Shown here piece after piece: positions 7,851 through 14,267 of a DNA stretch of 22,454 bases (position 1 is its first letter; every line of letters begins with the position of its first letter). The stretch is taken from positions 1-22,454 of the forward strand of contig CAXMPG010000099.1 in the NCBI GenBank assembly GCA_964195485.1, given 5' to 3'. This DNA comes from CAJXZP01 sp964195485. Its GTDB lineage: Bacteria > Bacteroidota > Bacteroidia > Flavobacteriales_G > Salibacteraceae. The position numbers and the translations under genes were made by a program. Under the pieces are notes generated by a model, which searched no databases, was not told the DNA's origin, and saw only the letters and a program-made list of their open reading frames with translations.

Positions 7851-9179
7851 TTATTGTACCACTGGAGAAGCAGTCTTATAGTCATGCTTAAATAATTGTG
7901 GTTTAAAGGTAAGCATCACCCACGCCCAGTTATTTGCTGTATTTGCTCCATCATTAGTATTTCCTTTTAACACTGCCATACTTTCTGTCGCAAACATTTG
8001 AGAATACCCTACTTTAAGATTTGCATCCTTACCTAATGGAAGAATGTATACCAAGTCAATTTCTGAACCTAATCCGCTAGACAAGGTTTCTGTTGGTGTA
8101 ATCATTGCTCCTGAAGACATGAAGTAATGGAATGTAGCTACTACCTTAGATTTATTTATTTTGTAACCTAAAGTTGCATTCAAATCAGTTAAACCCACGT
8201 TGTTTTTATGGTTTCCAACATAAAAATAATCCATATAACCATTAAATTTATGGTTCGTTCCGTATAATGGGAAAAACGCTTTATTATTTGTACTATCTGC
8301 TGTTGATTTCCAGTTCAAGTCGTTACCTGATTGCATTTCAAAACCTACACCTGCAAATATTTTTTTACTTTTAGGATTCCATTTAGCATCAATACCTGCA
8401 AGAAAACCACCTAGATCTCTGTTGGCCTCATCTTTACCCATTTGGTAGTAAAAAGTTCCGAATAATTTAATGTCTTTTACAGTATAGTTTAGATACGTAC
8501 CAAAAGTTTGATTGTATCTAACTTCATTATTATCAGCGTTAACAATATCAATATATTGAAGTCCAGTATTTAATGCTAAAAAACTAGCACCTAAATTTTC
8601 CCAATCATTATGAGCCCATACATACTGCATGGTTTTATAGTTACCACCAGTGGTATAATCGGTTCCAAAATTGGATATAGCATCTTGATTAAACGCTAAA
8701 CCTAAATCCACTTTCAATTTGTTTTTAGTATATTTAACCATAGCCAAATCATGACTTCTTGCCTGCTGTGCCCAACCTACATTACCAAACATTCTATGAT
8801 TATCATAAATCAATTCTTGTCTACCGGCACGAACAGCAAATTCATCAGAAATTTGATATTGCCCCCAAGCTTGGTGGATAGTTGAACCGTTTTTATCTAC
8901 TGAATTTAATTGCTTAACATCACCCCAAACACGTACATCTTGAAGACTCATGACAATTTGAACTTTGTCTCTATTATAAGACAAATCAAAACGGGTTCTT
9001 TGCGAAATGGCAAATCCTGGAGTTGTAGTGGAATCAGAAAGAGTTCCATATCCATTTCTAAATTCAGCTCTTGGTCTAACCTGAGCATTAAAAACTAATT
9101 GACTATACGCACTCGCACTTGCTAGAAACATTACAAAAACAAGAGCTACTTTCTTAATTGTTTTAATTGAAGTATTCAT
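7851..9179 (-). CDS. Outer-membrane beta-barrel porin, alginate-export (AlgE-like) family, first gene of nrf operon
   Basis: A 442-aa protein from the chosen ATG (9177-9179), which gives a good signal peptide (MNTSIKTIKKVALVFVMFLA, then SASAYSQ). The longer in-frame start at 9242 would put 21 charged residues before it. The mature protein shows alternating amphipathic strands, many aromatic girdle residues and a C-terminal strand ending in WAWVMLTFKPQLF. The segment GRQELIYDNHRMFGNVGW is typical of the alginate-export family, which in Bacteroidota often stands beside respiratory genes rather than alginate genes. It probably admits nitrite, nitrate or another anion across the outer membrane, but that is inference from context. 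It is 24 nt from nrfH. Confidence 0.82.
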   Translation of the reverse strand: MNTSIKTIKKVALVFVMFLASASAYSQLVFNAQVRPRAEFRNGYGTLSDSTTTPGFAISQRTRFDLSYNRDKVQIVMSLQDVRVWGDVKQLNSVDKNGSTIHQAWGQYQISDEFAVRAGRQELIYDNHRMFGNVGWAQQARSHDLAMVKYTKNKLKVDLGLAFNQDAISNFGTDYTTGGNYKTMQYVWAHNDWENLGASFLALNTGLQYIDIVNADNNEVRYNQTFGTYLNYTVKDIKLFGTFYYQMGKDEANRDLGGFLAGIDAKWNPKSKKIFAGVGFEMQSGNDLNWKSTADSTNNKAFFPLYGTNHKFNGYMDYFYVGNHKNNVGLTDLNATLGYKINKSKVVATFHYFMSSGAMITPTETLSSGLGSEIDLVYILPLGKDANLKVGYSQMFATESMAVLKGNTNDGANTANNWAWVMLTFKPQLFKHDYKTASPVVQ

Positions 9180-9615
9180 TTCATTTACTTTTTTAAATAA
9201 TTTAAAAATACCCTTACAAGGATAATTAACTTTCATTAACATGACAAGATTATGACTATTCTAAATTTCAAATGAGAATAAAAGTCATGTTTATCTTTTA
9301 TTATTTGAAGCCAACTCAGTCACAGAAACCAATAGCGAAGGAAAAACAAATAATTCAAAATCAACATCTTAAGAAATTCATTTTTTTATTTTGGAAAAAA
9401 GTCACGCTTTTATACTGACTTTACCCCATAACATTTTCAACGTTTTAACAATTCAGGGGCTCAATATTTTGATTTTTTTATTTTTTGAGAGAGTCAATTA
9501 AACGATATTTATGTCTTTTAATTGAAAAAAGATGGTTTTAATGGAAGAACATCTTGCTATTTCTAGGCCTCCTATATATTCAAGAAACTACCTATTGAAA
9601 TGAAACAATTATCAC

Positions 9616-9632
9616 TTTAGAATCATTCTAAA
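9616..9632 (+). promoter_or_regulatory. 17-bp perfect palindrome upstream of mrp, Fur-like operator
   Basis: TTTAGAATCATTCTAAA is a perfect 8-1-8 inverted repeat. It contains the 7-1-7 layout and the central AATnATT of Fur boxes. It lies just upstream of the candidate -7 box TACTTTCG (9638-9645), covering the -33 region, where a bound repressor would block polymerase. Iron control of an Fe-S assembly gene is biologically plausible. The palindrome is certain; the identity of the binding protein is inferred. Confidence 0.6.
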
Positions 9633-9637
9633 TACTT

Positions 9638-9645
9638 TACTTTCG
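9638..9645 (+). promoter_or_regulatory. Candidate -7 promoter element of the mrp-nfu operon
   Basis: TACTTTCG differs at one position from the Bacteroidota -7 consensus TAnnTTTG and lies 20 nt before the mrp ATG. No clear TTG -33 element is present; that position is occupied by the palindrome at 9616-9632. Confidence 0.45.
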
Positions 9646-9665
9646 CTACCACAAATTTAGAAAAA

Positions 9666-10739
9666 ATGATTACTGAAGATATAATTAGAAAAGGGCTTTC
9701 GTATGTTCTCGAACCGGACCTAAAAAAAGACTTAATTAGTGCCAACCTTGTATCTGGAATTACTATTCAAGGAAACAAAGTTGCCTTTACATTAAAAATT
9801 AATAATCCTGCAATGCACAGTAAGCAGCGCATGGAAGAAGCTGTTTTACATAATTTACAACTGCATGTTTCTGAAGACATCGAAGTTGACATTGACTTTG
9901 TTCCTCTAGAAAAACATCAAAGTAAAAGAGAAACAAGCCAACGTAAAACATTACATGGCGTAAAGAACATTATTGCTGTAGCTTCCGGTAAAGGAGGGGT
10001 TGGTAAATCTACCATTACCGCTAATATTGCCGCTGGATTGGCTAAAAAAGGATTTAAAGTTGGCTTAATTGATGCCGATATTTATGGCCCATCTATGCCA
10101 ATGATGTTTGATGAAATCACATCTGTTCCGGGTGGCGTTGATATTGATGGTAAACAAAAAATGACTCCAGTAGAAAGTTCTTGGGGAGTAAATATTATGT
10201 CTATAGGATTTTTTGCACAGTCAAACCAAGCCATTGTTTGGAGAGGACCAATGGTTGACAGTGCATTAAAACAAATGGCGAATGATACCCATTGGGGTGA
10301 GTTAGATTATTTACTAATTGACCTTCCTCCTGGCACTGGAGATATTCACCTAACATTGGTACAAAACATCCCACTTACCGGTATCGTTGTAGTTACCACT
10401 CCACAGCCTGTTGCGCTAGCAGATGCGCGTAAAGCCGTAGGTATGTTTAAAATGGATGGTATAACTATTCCTATTTTAGGGATAGTAGAAAACATGAGTT
10501 ATTTCGTGCCAGAAGATATGCCAGAAAAGAAATATCATATTTTTGGAAAAGATGGCGCTAAAGGATTGTCGGAAGAATTAAACATTCCGTTAATTGCTCA
10601 AATCCCATTAGTGACAAGTATTCGTGAATCTGGAGATGCGGGTCGCCCAGCGGTGTTGCAAAACGGCACTCCACAAGCGGAAGCTTTTATGGATTTAGTT
10701 CAGGTAATTGAAGATAAAGTTAACGAATTGGCGGATTAA
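9666..10739 (+). CDS. mrp: Mrp/ApbC (NBP35-type) P-loop ATPase, Fe-S cluster carrier family
   Basis: A 357-aa protein thought to help carry or insert Fe-S clusters in the cytoplasm. Residues 1-~80 form a MIP18/DUF59-like domain. The ParA/MinD-type ATPase domain starts near residue 100, with the deviant Walker A GKGGVGKST (108-116), LIDADIYGPSMP, the switch motif LLIDLPPGTGD, and VTTPQPVALADARKAV. The whole chain contains no cysteine. The usual Cys of the DUF59 TPAC segment reads NPAM (47-50), and the region after GIVENMSYF, where ApbC-type proteins have CxxC, reads VPEDMPEKKYHIFG. Cluster binding by the usual bridging cysteines is therefore not possible here. The gene is followed after one nucleotide by the nfu gene, so the two are co-translated. 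A Fur-like palindrome precedes it. Confidence 0.95.
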   Translation: MITEDIIRKGLSYVLEPDLKKDLISANLVSGITIQGNKVAFTLKINNPAMHSKQRMEEAVLHNLQLHVSEDIEVDIDFVPLEKHQSKRETSQRKTLHGVKNIIAVASGKGGVGKSTITANIAAGLAKKGFKVGLIDADIYGPSMPMMFDEITSVPGGVDIDGKQKMTPVESSWGVNIMSIGFFAQSNQAIVWRGPMVDSALKQMANDTHWGELDYLLIDLPPGTGDIHLTLVQNIPLTGIVVVTTPQPVALADARKAVGMFKMDGITIPILGIVENMSYFVPEDMPEKKYHIFGKDGAKGLSEELNIPLIAQIPLVTSIRESGDAGRPAVLQNGTPQAEAFMDLVQVIEDKVNELAD

Positions 10740-10740
10740 T

Positions 10741-11007
10741 ATGTCGAACAAAAAAGATATAGAAAAAAGAATTATAGCTGCTTTAGAGCAAATCAGACCT
10801 TATCTAATAGAAGATGGTGGTGATCTTGAATTGACTAATTTGTCGGATGATATGGTGGCTAAAATTGAATTGAAAGGAAACTGCACTAGTTGCTCATTAA
10901 ACAGTATGACTTTTAAAAACAGTATCGTTGATACTATCTTAAAAGCGGTGCCGGAAGTAAAGTCGGTTGAGTCAGTGAATTTCACTTTACTCAAACCTCA
11001 ACTCTAA
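10741..11007 (+). CDS. NifU C-terminal-domain (Nfu) Fe-S scaffold protein
   Basis: An 88-aa single-domain Nfu protein that holds or transfers a [4Fe-4S] cluster through a CxxC at a dimer interface. The family signature is complete: IRPYLIEDGGDLEL (18-31), then ELKGNCTSCSLNSMTF with Cys48 and Cys51, then the C-terminal helix VDTILKAVPEVKSVESV. An in-frame start at 10708 exists, but it lies inside mrp. ATG 10741, one nucleotide after the mrp stop, gives the normal family N-terminus. It is coupled to mrp and closed by the terminator at 11028. Because the adjacent Mrp lacks cysteines, this protein supplies the only visible Fe-S ligands of the pair. Confidence 0.95.
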   Translation: MSNKKDIEKRIIAALEQIRPYLIEDGGDLELTNLSDDMVAKIELKGNCTSCSLNSMTFKNSIVDTILKAVPEVKSVESVNFTLLKPQL

Positions 11008-11027
11008 ATCTTTTCATCAAATAATTT

Positions 11028-11060
11028 AAAAAGGGGTAGCCAATTGGTTACCCCTTTTTT
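11028..11060 (+). terminator. Rho-independent terminator of mrp-nfu
   Basis: GGGGTAGCC (11033-11041) pairs with GGTTACCCC (11046-11054), one G-U pair, around an AATT tetraloop. An A-run precedes the stem and TTTTTT with GTTTGTTT follows it. It lies 21 nt downstream of the nfu stop. The A-run makes it potentially bidirectional. Confidence 0.93.
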
Positions 11061-11090
11061 GTTTGTTTCTAGTAGAAATTAAAAGAGCAC

Positions 11091-11115
11091 AAAAAAAGCT
11101 CCCAGAAGGAGCTTT
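11091..11115 (-). terminator. Rho-independent terminator of the orphan 100-aa gene
   Basis: On the minus strand AAAGCTCC (complement of 11108-11115) pairs with GGAGCTTT (complement of 11095-11102) around a 5-nt loop, followed by a run of T (complement of A 11091-11097). It lies 25 nt past the stop of the gene ending at 11141. Confidence 0.88.
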
Positions 11116-11140
11116 CAATAGTATATTTACTGGTGCGAGA

Positions 11141-11443
11141 CTATGCTTGCATGGCTCTATCCAAAGTTACGTTCTTACTTGTAACGTAACGATCAATCCA
11201 GTTAGCTTGTCCAGCTAAAGGCATCTCCTTCGCTTCTGTATATCCAATTTCTAAAAGAATCGGATAATCTTCACTTTCATAATCTTTCTCAGAAAAACCA
11301 TCAAAATTAATATTTGCTTTTTTCTCTACTTTTGTGACCTCATATTCACGGTGCTCAGAATACAAAATCTGGTCTTCTGTAAGTACCATCAATTTTGGGG
11401 AATTCGTAAAGATAGGTGCGGCATAAAAAAATCTGGCGTTCAT
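11141..11443 (-). CDS. Uncharacterised ~100-aa soluble protein
   Basis: I do not recognise a family. From ATG 11441-11443 the protein is 100 aa: MNARFFYAAPIFTNSPKLMV, then LTEDQILYSEHREYEVTKVEKKANINFDGFSEKDYESEDYPILLEIGYTEAKEMPLAG in the middle, ending NWIDRYVTSKNVTLDRAMQA. It is acidic in the middle, contains no cysteine, and has no signal peptide or membrane segment. It is probably cytoplasmic and mixed alpha/beta. The frame stays open to 11524, but the upstream part (MSVIIKFTPTYWKV...) reads like translated leader sequence, so the internal ATG is preferred with moderate confidence. It is monocistronic with its own terminator and a long gene-free region upstream. Codon use resembles its neighbours. 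Confidence 0.7.
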   Translation of the reverse strand: MNARFFYAAPIFTNSPKLMVLTEDQILYSEHREYEVTKVEKKANINFDGFSEKDYESEDYPILLEIGYTEAKEMPLAGQANWIDRYVTSKNVTLDRAMQA

Positions 11444-11856
11444 AATAGTTAGTGTTATATAAATAAATAAATCCTTGCTATACACCTTCCAATAGGTTGG
11501 TGTAAATTTTATAATCACAGACAAGTATAAAGCTAAAAAGCATTACCCTCCAACTTTTATTATTATGTTTAAAATGATTGACCAAATGTTAATAGTCATA
11601 TGATGAAAATTAGCCCACACCTATCCATTCATTGATTATCAGTATATTATGATTTTAACTATAGGAGGTTAATTTTTAGACCATGGGTCAAGTTATTTAT
11701 TGAAGGATAAGTACATAATCATCAAAACGTCAGTTTCAGCAATTATAGACCTAAGAAAATCATCCAGTAATTGGATTTAATACGTCAATTAGCCAATAAT
11801 AAACGCCCAGAAAAAATAGTCTCGCGAGTTATGAAGATCAACTTATTAAGGTGGTT
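11444..11856. other. 413-nt gene-free region between the orphan gene and crcB
   Basis: AT-rich and without a convincing ORF on either strand. It holds an AGGAGG (11663-11668) followed by ATG at 11683 that opens only a six-codon frame, an 8-bp palindrome CTCGCGAG (11821-11828) and a TCATATGA palindrome near 11600. No clear terminator for crcB and no clear -7 box for the orphan gene were found. It could contain a small RNA, but I see no hairpin that supports one. Confidence 0.5.
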
Positions 11857-12237
11857 TTATTTGGTAATCACTTTCACAAATGGGTAAATAACTAACCCAC
11901 CTAAAACCACACTAATTAGTACGTTTCCAAGAGCGTAACCCCAGTGGTATCCTTTTAGTAATAGAATGGTCTCATAACTGAATGTTGAAAAGGTACTTAA
12001 ACCACCACAAAAGCCGATTAATACAAATGCACGTACCCAAGGAAGGGCTTCAAGTTTTGCTTCTGCATAAAATAAGGCTAGCCCCATAATTAGAATGGCC
12101 AGTAAATTAGCCCCTAGCGTAGCCATAGGTAAAAAACTATTCCATTTGTTAACGACTACCATACTAATAGTAAAACGCAACATAGCGCCTAAACCACCGC
12201 CAACAAATACAGGTATCATTAATTTTAATCCGTCCAT
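11857..12237 (-). CDS. crcB: CrcB/Fluc fluoride ion channel
   Basis: A 126-aa protein with four TM helices that works as an antiparallel dimer and exports fluoride down its gradient. Family marks are GGGLGAMLRF (13-22), the TM2 segment ATLGANLLAIL with its pore-lining Asn44, and the signature GFCGGLSTFSTFS (75-87) carrying the Phe and Ser/Thr residues of the fluoride path. Length is normal. The start overlaps the end of the PAP2 gene by 13 nt, so the two are translationally coupled. No fluoride riboswitch motif is visible upstream of either gene. Confidence 0.95.
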   Translation of the reverse strand: MDGLKLMIPVFVGGGLGAMLRFTISMVVVNKWNSFLPMATLGANLLAILIMGLALFYAEAKLEALPWVRAFVLIGFCGGLSTFSTFSYETILLLKGYHWGYALGNVLISVVLGGLVIYPFVKVITK

Positions 12238-12827
12238 TTACTGTTTAAATAAAAGTACAACTTAGCCGCTATTGCGCCTGACACTATTCCAACAATAGCA
12301 CCTCCAATAATATCACCGGGATAATGAACCCCTAAGTATATACGGGAATAAGAAACCAAAACTGCCCAAACAATCATTATTACCCAGGCTTTTCTTAATT
12401 GAATTAACGAAGAAACAAACCAAGCAATAGCGAATGAATTAGCCGCATGTGAAGACACAAAACCATATTGTCCGCCTTTATAGATTTCACCATCTGGACT
12501 GGTTAGTAAGTGCACTAAACCTTCTAATTCTGGACTATGAGATGGGCGAAACCTCCCAAAGAATGGTTTGAAAAAACCAGATGAAATTTGGTCAGCTAAC
12601 AATATTGCTACGGATATAGAGACTATAACAAAGGCCAGTTGTTTATAATCGAATTTTGGCCATATTGAACTCCTAGTCTTCAACAAAAAAACGAAGAGCA
12701 TGATATAAAAAGGAATCCAGAATGGAGCGGATGACACATACCACATTAGGGTATCCATAAATGGGTTATGAAAGCCATTTAGCCAAACAAGTACCTCTTT
12801 ATCTATAGAATCAATAAATTCAATCAT
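12225..12827 (-). CDS. PAP2-family membrane phosphatase
   Basis: A 200-aa integral membrane protein with the three PAP2 signature motifs: KPFFGRFRP (87-95, K-x6-RP), FVSSHAAN (123-130, the PSGH-type motif with the catalytic His) and SRIYLGVHYPGD (161-172, SR-x5-H-x3-D). About five to six hydrophobic segments place the active site on the outer face of the membrane. Likely substrates are undecaprenyl pyrophosphate, phosphatidylglycerol phosphate or another lipid phosphate; the sequence does not decide. It is the upstream gene of a two-gene unit with crcB and lies 111 nt downstream of the tolC stop, with a hairpin between. Confidence 0.93.
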   Translation of the reverse strand: MIEFIDSIDKEVLVWLNGFHNPFMDTLMWYVSSAPFWIPFYIMLFVFLLKTRSSIWPKFDYKQLAFVIVSISVAILLADQISSGFFKPFFGRFRPSHSPELEGLVHLLTSPDGEIYKGGQYGFVSSHAANSFAIAWFVSSLIQLRKAWVIMIVWAVLVSYSRIYLGVHYPGDIIGGAIVGIVSGAIAAKLYFYLNSKWTD

Positions 12828-12888
12828 GGATTTTGTTAGGTAGCAAATCTAACTAAAATGTTGATGGGTTTAGGTTAAGGTTTACCCT

Positions 12889-12927
12889 TTTAGTCACCGA
12901 GTAACTTGGAATAATCCGGTGACTAAA
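12889..12927. repeat. Perfect 11-bp inverted repeat between tolC and the PAP2 gene
   Basis: TTTAGTCACCG (12889-12899) and CGGTGACTAAA (12917-12927) enclose a 17-nt loop. On the minus strand, the direction of all flanking genes, no T-run follows. On the plus strand ATTTGTATTTTTTT follows, so as a terminator it would act only against antisense transcription. It may be an mRNA-end hairpin of the efflux operon or an operator for the PAP2-crcB unit. Confidence 0.6.
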
Positions 12928-12938
12928 TTTGTATTTTT

Positions 12939-14267
12939 TTAAAACTCAGCCAACTTCAAATCTCCACTAATTTGTAATAATACCAACTCCGCTAATTTTG
13001 CCGTGTATTTAGCTTGATTCAATGACAATTTTGCCAGCAACAAATTAATTTGCGCTTGCCTAAATACAATACTCGTTATTTGACCAAGTTTGTATTGATC
13101 AACGGTACGGTCAAAATTAGTTTGCGCAGTTTGCAAGTTTTTACTCTGTGCGTTTTTTACAAATAATGCCGTTTGATAAGCCGTCCAAGCATTCGTTAAG
13201 TTCCGTTCAATATTAAGCTTCTCTTTATCTAAGCTAATAGATTGATTTTCTAGTCCTATCTTAGAATTTTGTCTATTCACTCTTGTGGCACCTCCATCAT
13301 AAATATTCCAACTTAAAGTGGCCCCTAAATTTGGTCCTATTGATGATGCTTGATTAATAAAAGAAGTAGCTCCCAAATTATTTTCATTCCAACCATAATT
13401 TGCATTAACGCTCAACTTTGGTATGCCGCTAGAACGAATAGAGTTCACATCATACGTTGCATTTTTTAGTGCGCTTTCTTGTTGCAACAAAACCACATTA
13501 TTTTCTTTCGCATGCACCAACAAAATTTCTAACATTAAGTCATCCGCATAAGCAAGCGTAGTATCTACACCAAACTCAATATTTATATCTCTTCCAAGTA
13601 ACAAGTTTAAATTACGTTTTTCGTTAGCCAAGAACTGCGTATTAGTAAGGTACGTAATGCTATCATTATTATAATCTACCTCTGCATTAAGAACATCTAA
13701 TTGTGAACCCTGTCCATATTCAATCCCATATCTTGCACGTTCTAATCGTATCCTTGAAATAGCCATGGTTTCTTTTTGCGTTTCTACATCTTGAGTCAAC
13801 CGCGCTACTTCATAGTACGAGTTGAAAATTCCCAAAATCGTAGTTTCCACAATTTGGCGCGCTTGAAGTTCTGAAATATGATAATTTTCTTGCAGTTTCT
13901 TATAGGTATTACTTCTACCAAAACCATCAAAGACAGTATACTGCAAACCTACAGATGCATTTAAACCGCTTGTTTCATTATCCGAGAATTCTTGCTCTGG
14001 ACCGGTTTTAGGCGTAACTGTTCCTGCGGTGTTGGCATAATTTGCCCCCGCTGTACCGCTAATAGATGGAAGGTATCTGCTATTTTCTAAACTCGCGTTA
14101 TTTTCGGCTATATTAATATTGTTATTTGATATTTGAATATCAAAATTGTTTTCCATACCAATAGTTACTGCTTCAGATTTTTGAAGCGTATCTTGACCAA
14201 ATGAAACTAACCCAACGAAGGTTAAAATCATTATCATCGAAATTTTCCATTTATTACTCTCCTGCAT
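12939..14267 (-). CDS. TolC-family outer-membrane efflux protein
   Basis: A 442-aa outer-membrane channel forming the exit duct of the tripartite pump encoded upstream. The N-terminus is a signal peptide (KWKISMIMILTFVGLVSFGQ). Two related halves follow, each with long helices rich in Leu, Gln, Asn and Ala (for example ETTILGIFNSYYEVARLTQ and LTNAWTAYQTALFVKNAQ). The second half carries the YKLGQITSIVFRQAQINLL segment, the usual 'Y..G...s.ld...aq..l' TolC repeat feature. There is no lipobox Cys, unlike OprM-type members. The start overlaps the end of the RND gene by 14 nt, so it is the last gene of the marR-MFP-RND-tolC operon. Confidence 0.93.
   Translation of the reverse strand: MQESNKWKISMIMILTFVGLVSFGQDTLQKSEAVTIGMENNFDIQISNNNINIAENNASLENSRYLPSISGTAGANYANTAGTVTPKTGPEQEFSDNETSGLNASVGLQYTVFDGFGRSNTYKKLQENYHISELQARQIVETTILGIFNSYYEVARLTQDVETQKETMAISRIRLERARYGIEYGQGSQLDVLNAEVDYNNDSITYLTNTQFLANEKRNLNLLLGRDINIEFGVDTTLAYADDLMLEILLVHAKENNVVLLQQESALKNATYDVNSIRSSGIPKLSVNANYGWNENNLGATSFINQASSIGPNLGATLSWNIYDGGATRVNRQNSKIGLENQSISLDKEKLNIERNLTNAWTAYQTALFVKNAQSKNLQTAQTNFDRTVDQYKLGQITSIVFRQAQINLLLAKLSLNQAKYTAKLAELVLLQISGDLKLAEF

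Larger units (their letters stand above)
9180..9665. other. 486-nt divergent intergenic region between the nrf operon and mrp
   Basis: I see no gene here. It must hold the promoters of the porin-nrf operon (minus) and of mrp (plus). Dyads visible by eye: AAAGTCA/TGACTTT (9398-9404, 9416-9422); a perfect 9-bp pair TCAATTAAA/TTTAATTGA (9494-9502, 9517-9525); TTGA-N5-TCAA (9485-9497); TATTCT/AGAATA (9257-9262, 9275-9280); CATGAC/GTCATG (9240-9245, 9284-9289). On the minus strand TAATCTTG (9245-9252) is a one-mismatch -7 box for the porin. Regulation by a Crp/Fnr-type factor would be expected for nrf, but no dyad has the exact TTGA-N6-TCAA spacing. Confidence 0.6.

Noticed and set aside
9180..9242. 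Upstream start of the porin frame at 9242
   Set aside because: It would place 21 extra charged residues before a normal signal peptide; the ATG at 9179 fits export better.
9485..9497. TTGA-N5-TCAA as an FNR/Crp box for the nrf operon
   Set aside because: The spacing is five, not the six of TTGAT-N4-ATCAA, and the half sites are minimal. Kept only as part of the dyad cluster.
11444..11524. Upstream start of the orphan gene at 11524
   Set aside because: The extra 27 residues look like translated AT-rich leader; not excluded without relatives to compare.
11663..11703. AGGAGG followed by ATG at 11683, looking like a Shine-Dalgarno-led small gene
   Set aside because: The frame closes after six codons (MGQVIY, then TGA), and Bacteroidota rarely use Shine-Dalgarno sequences.
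12828..12938. Fluoride riboswitch upstream of the PAP2-crcB unit
   Set aside because: I could not find the conserved aptamer segments; only a simple 11-bp inverted repeat is present.
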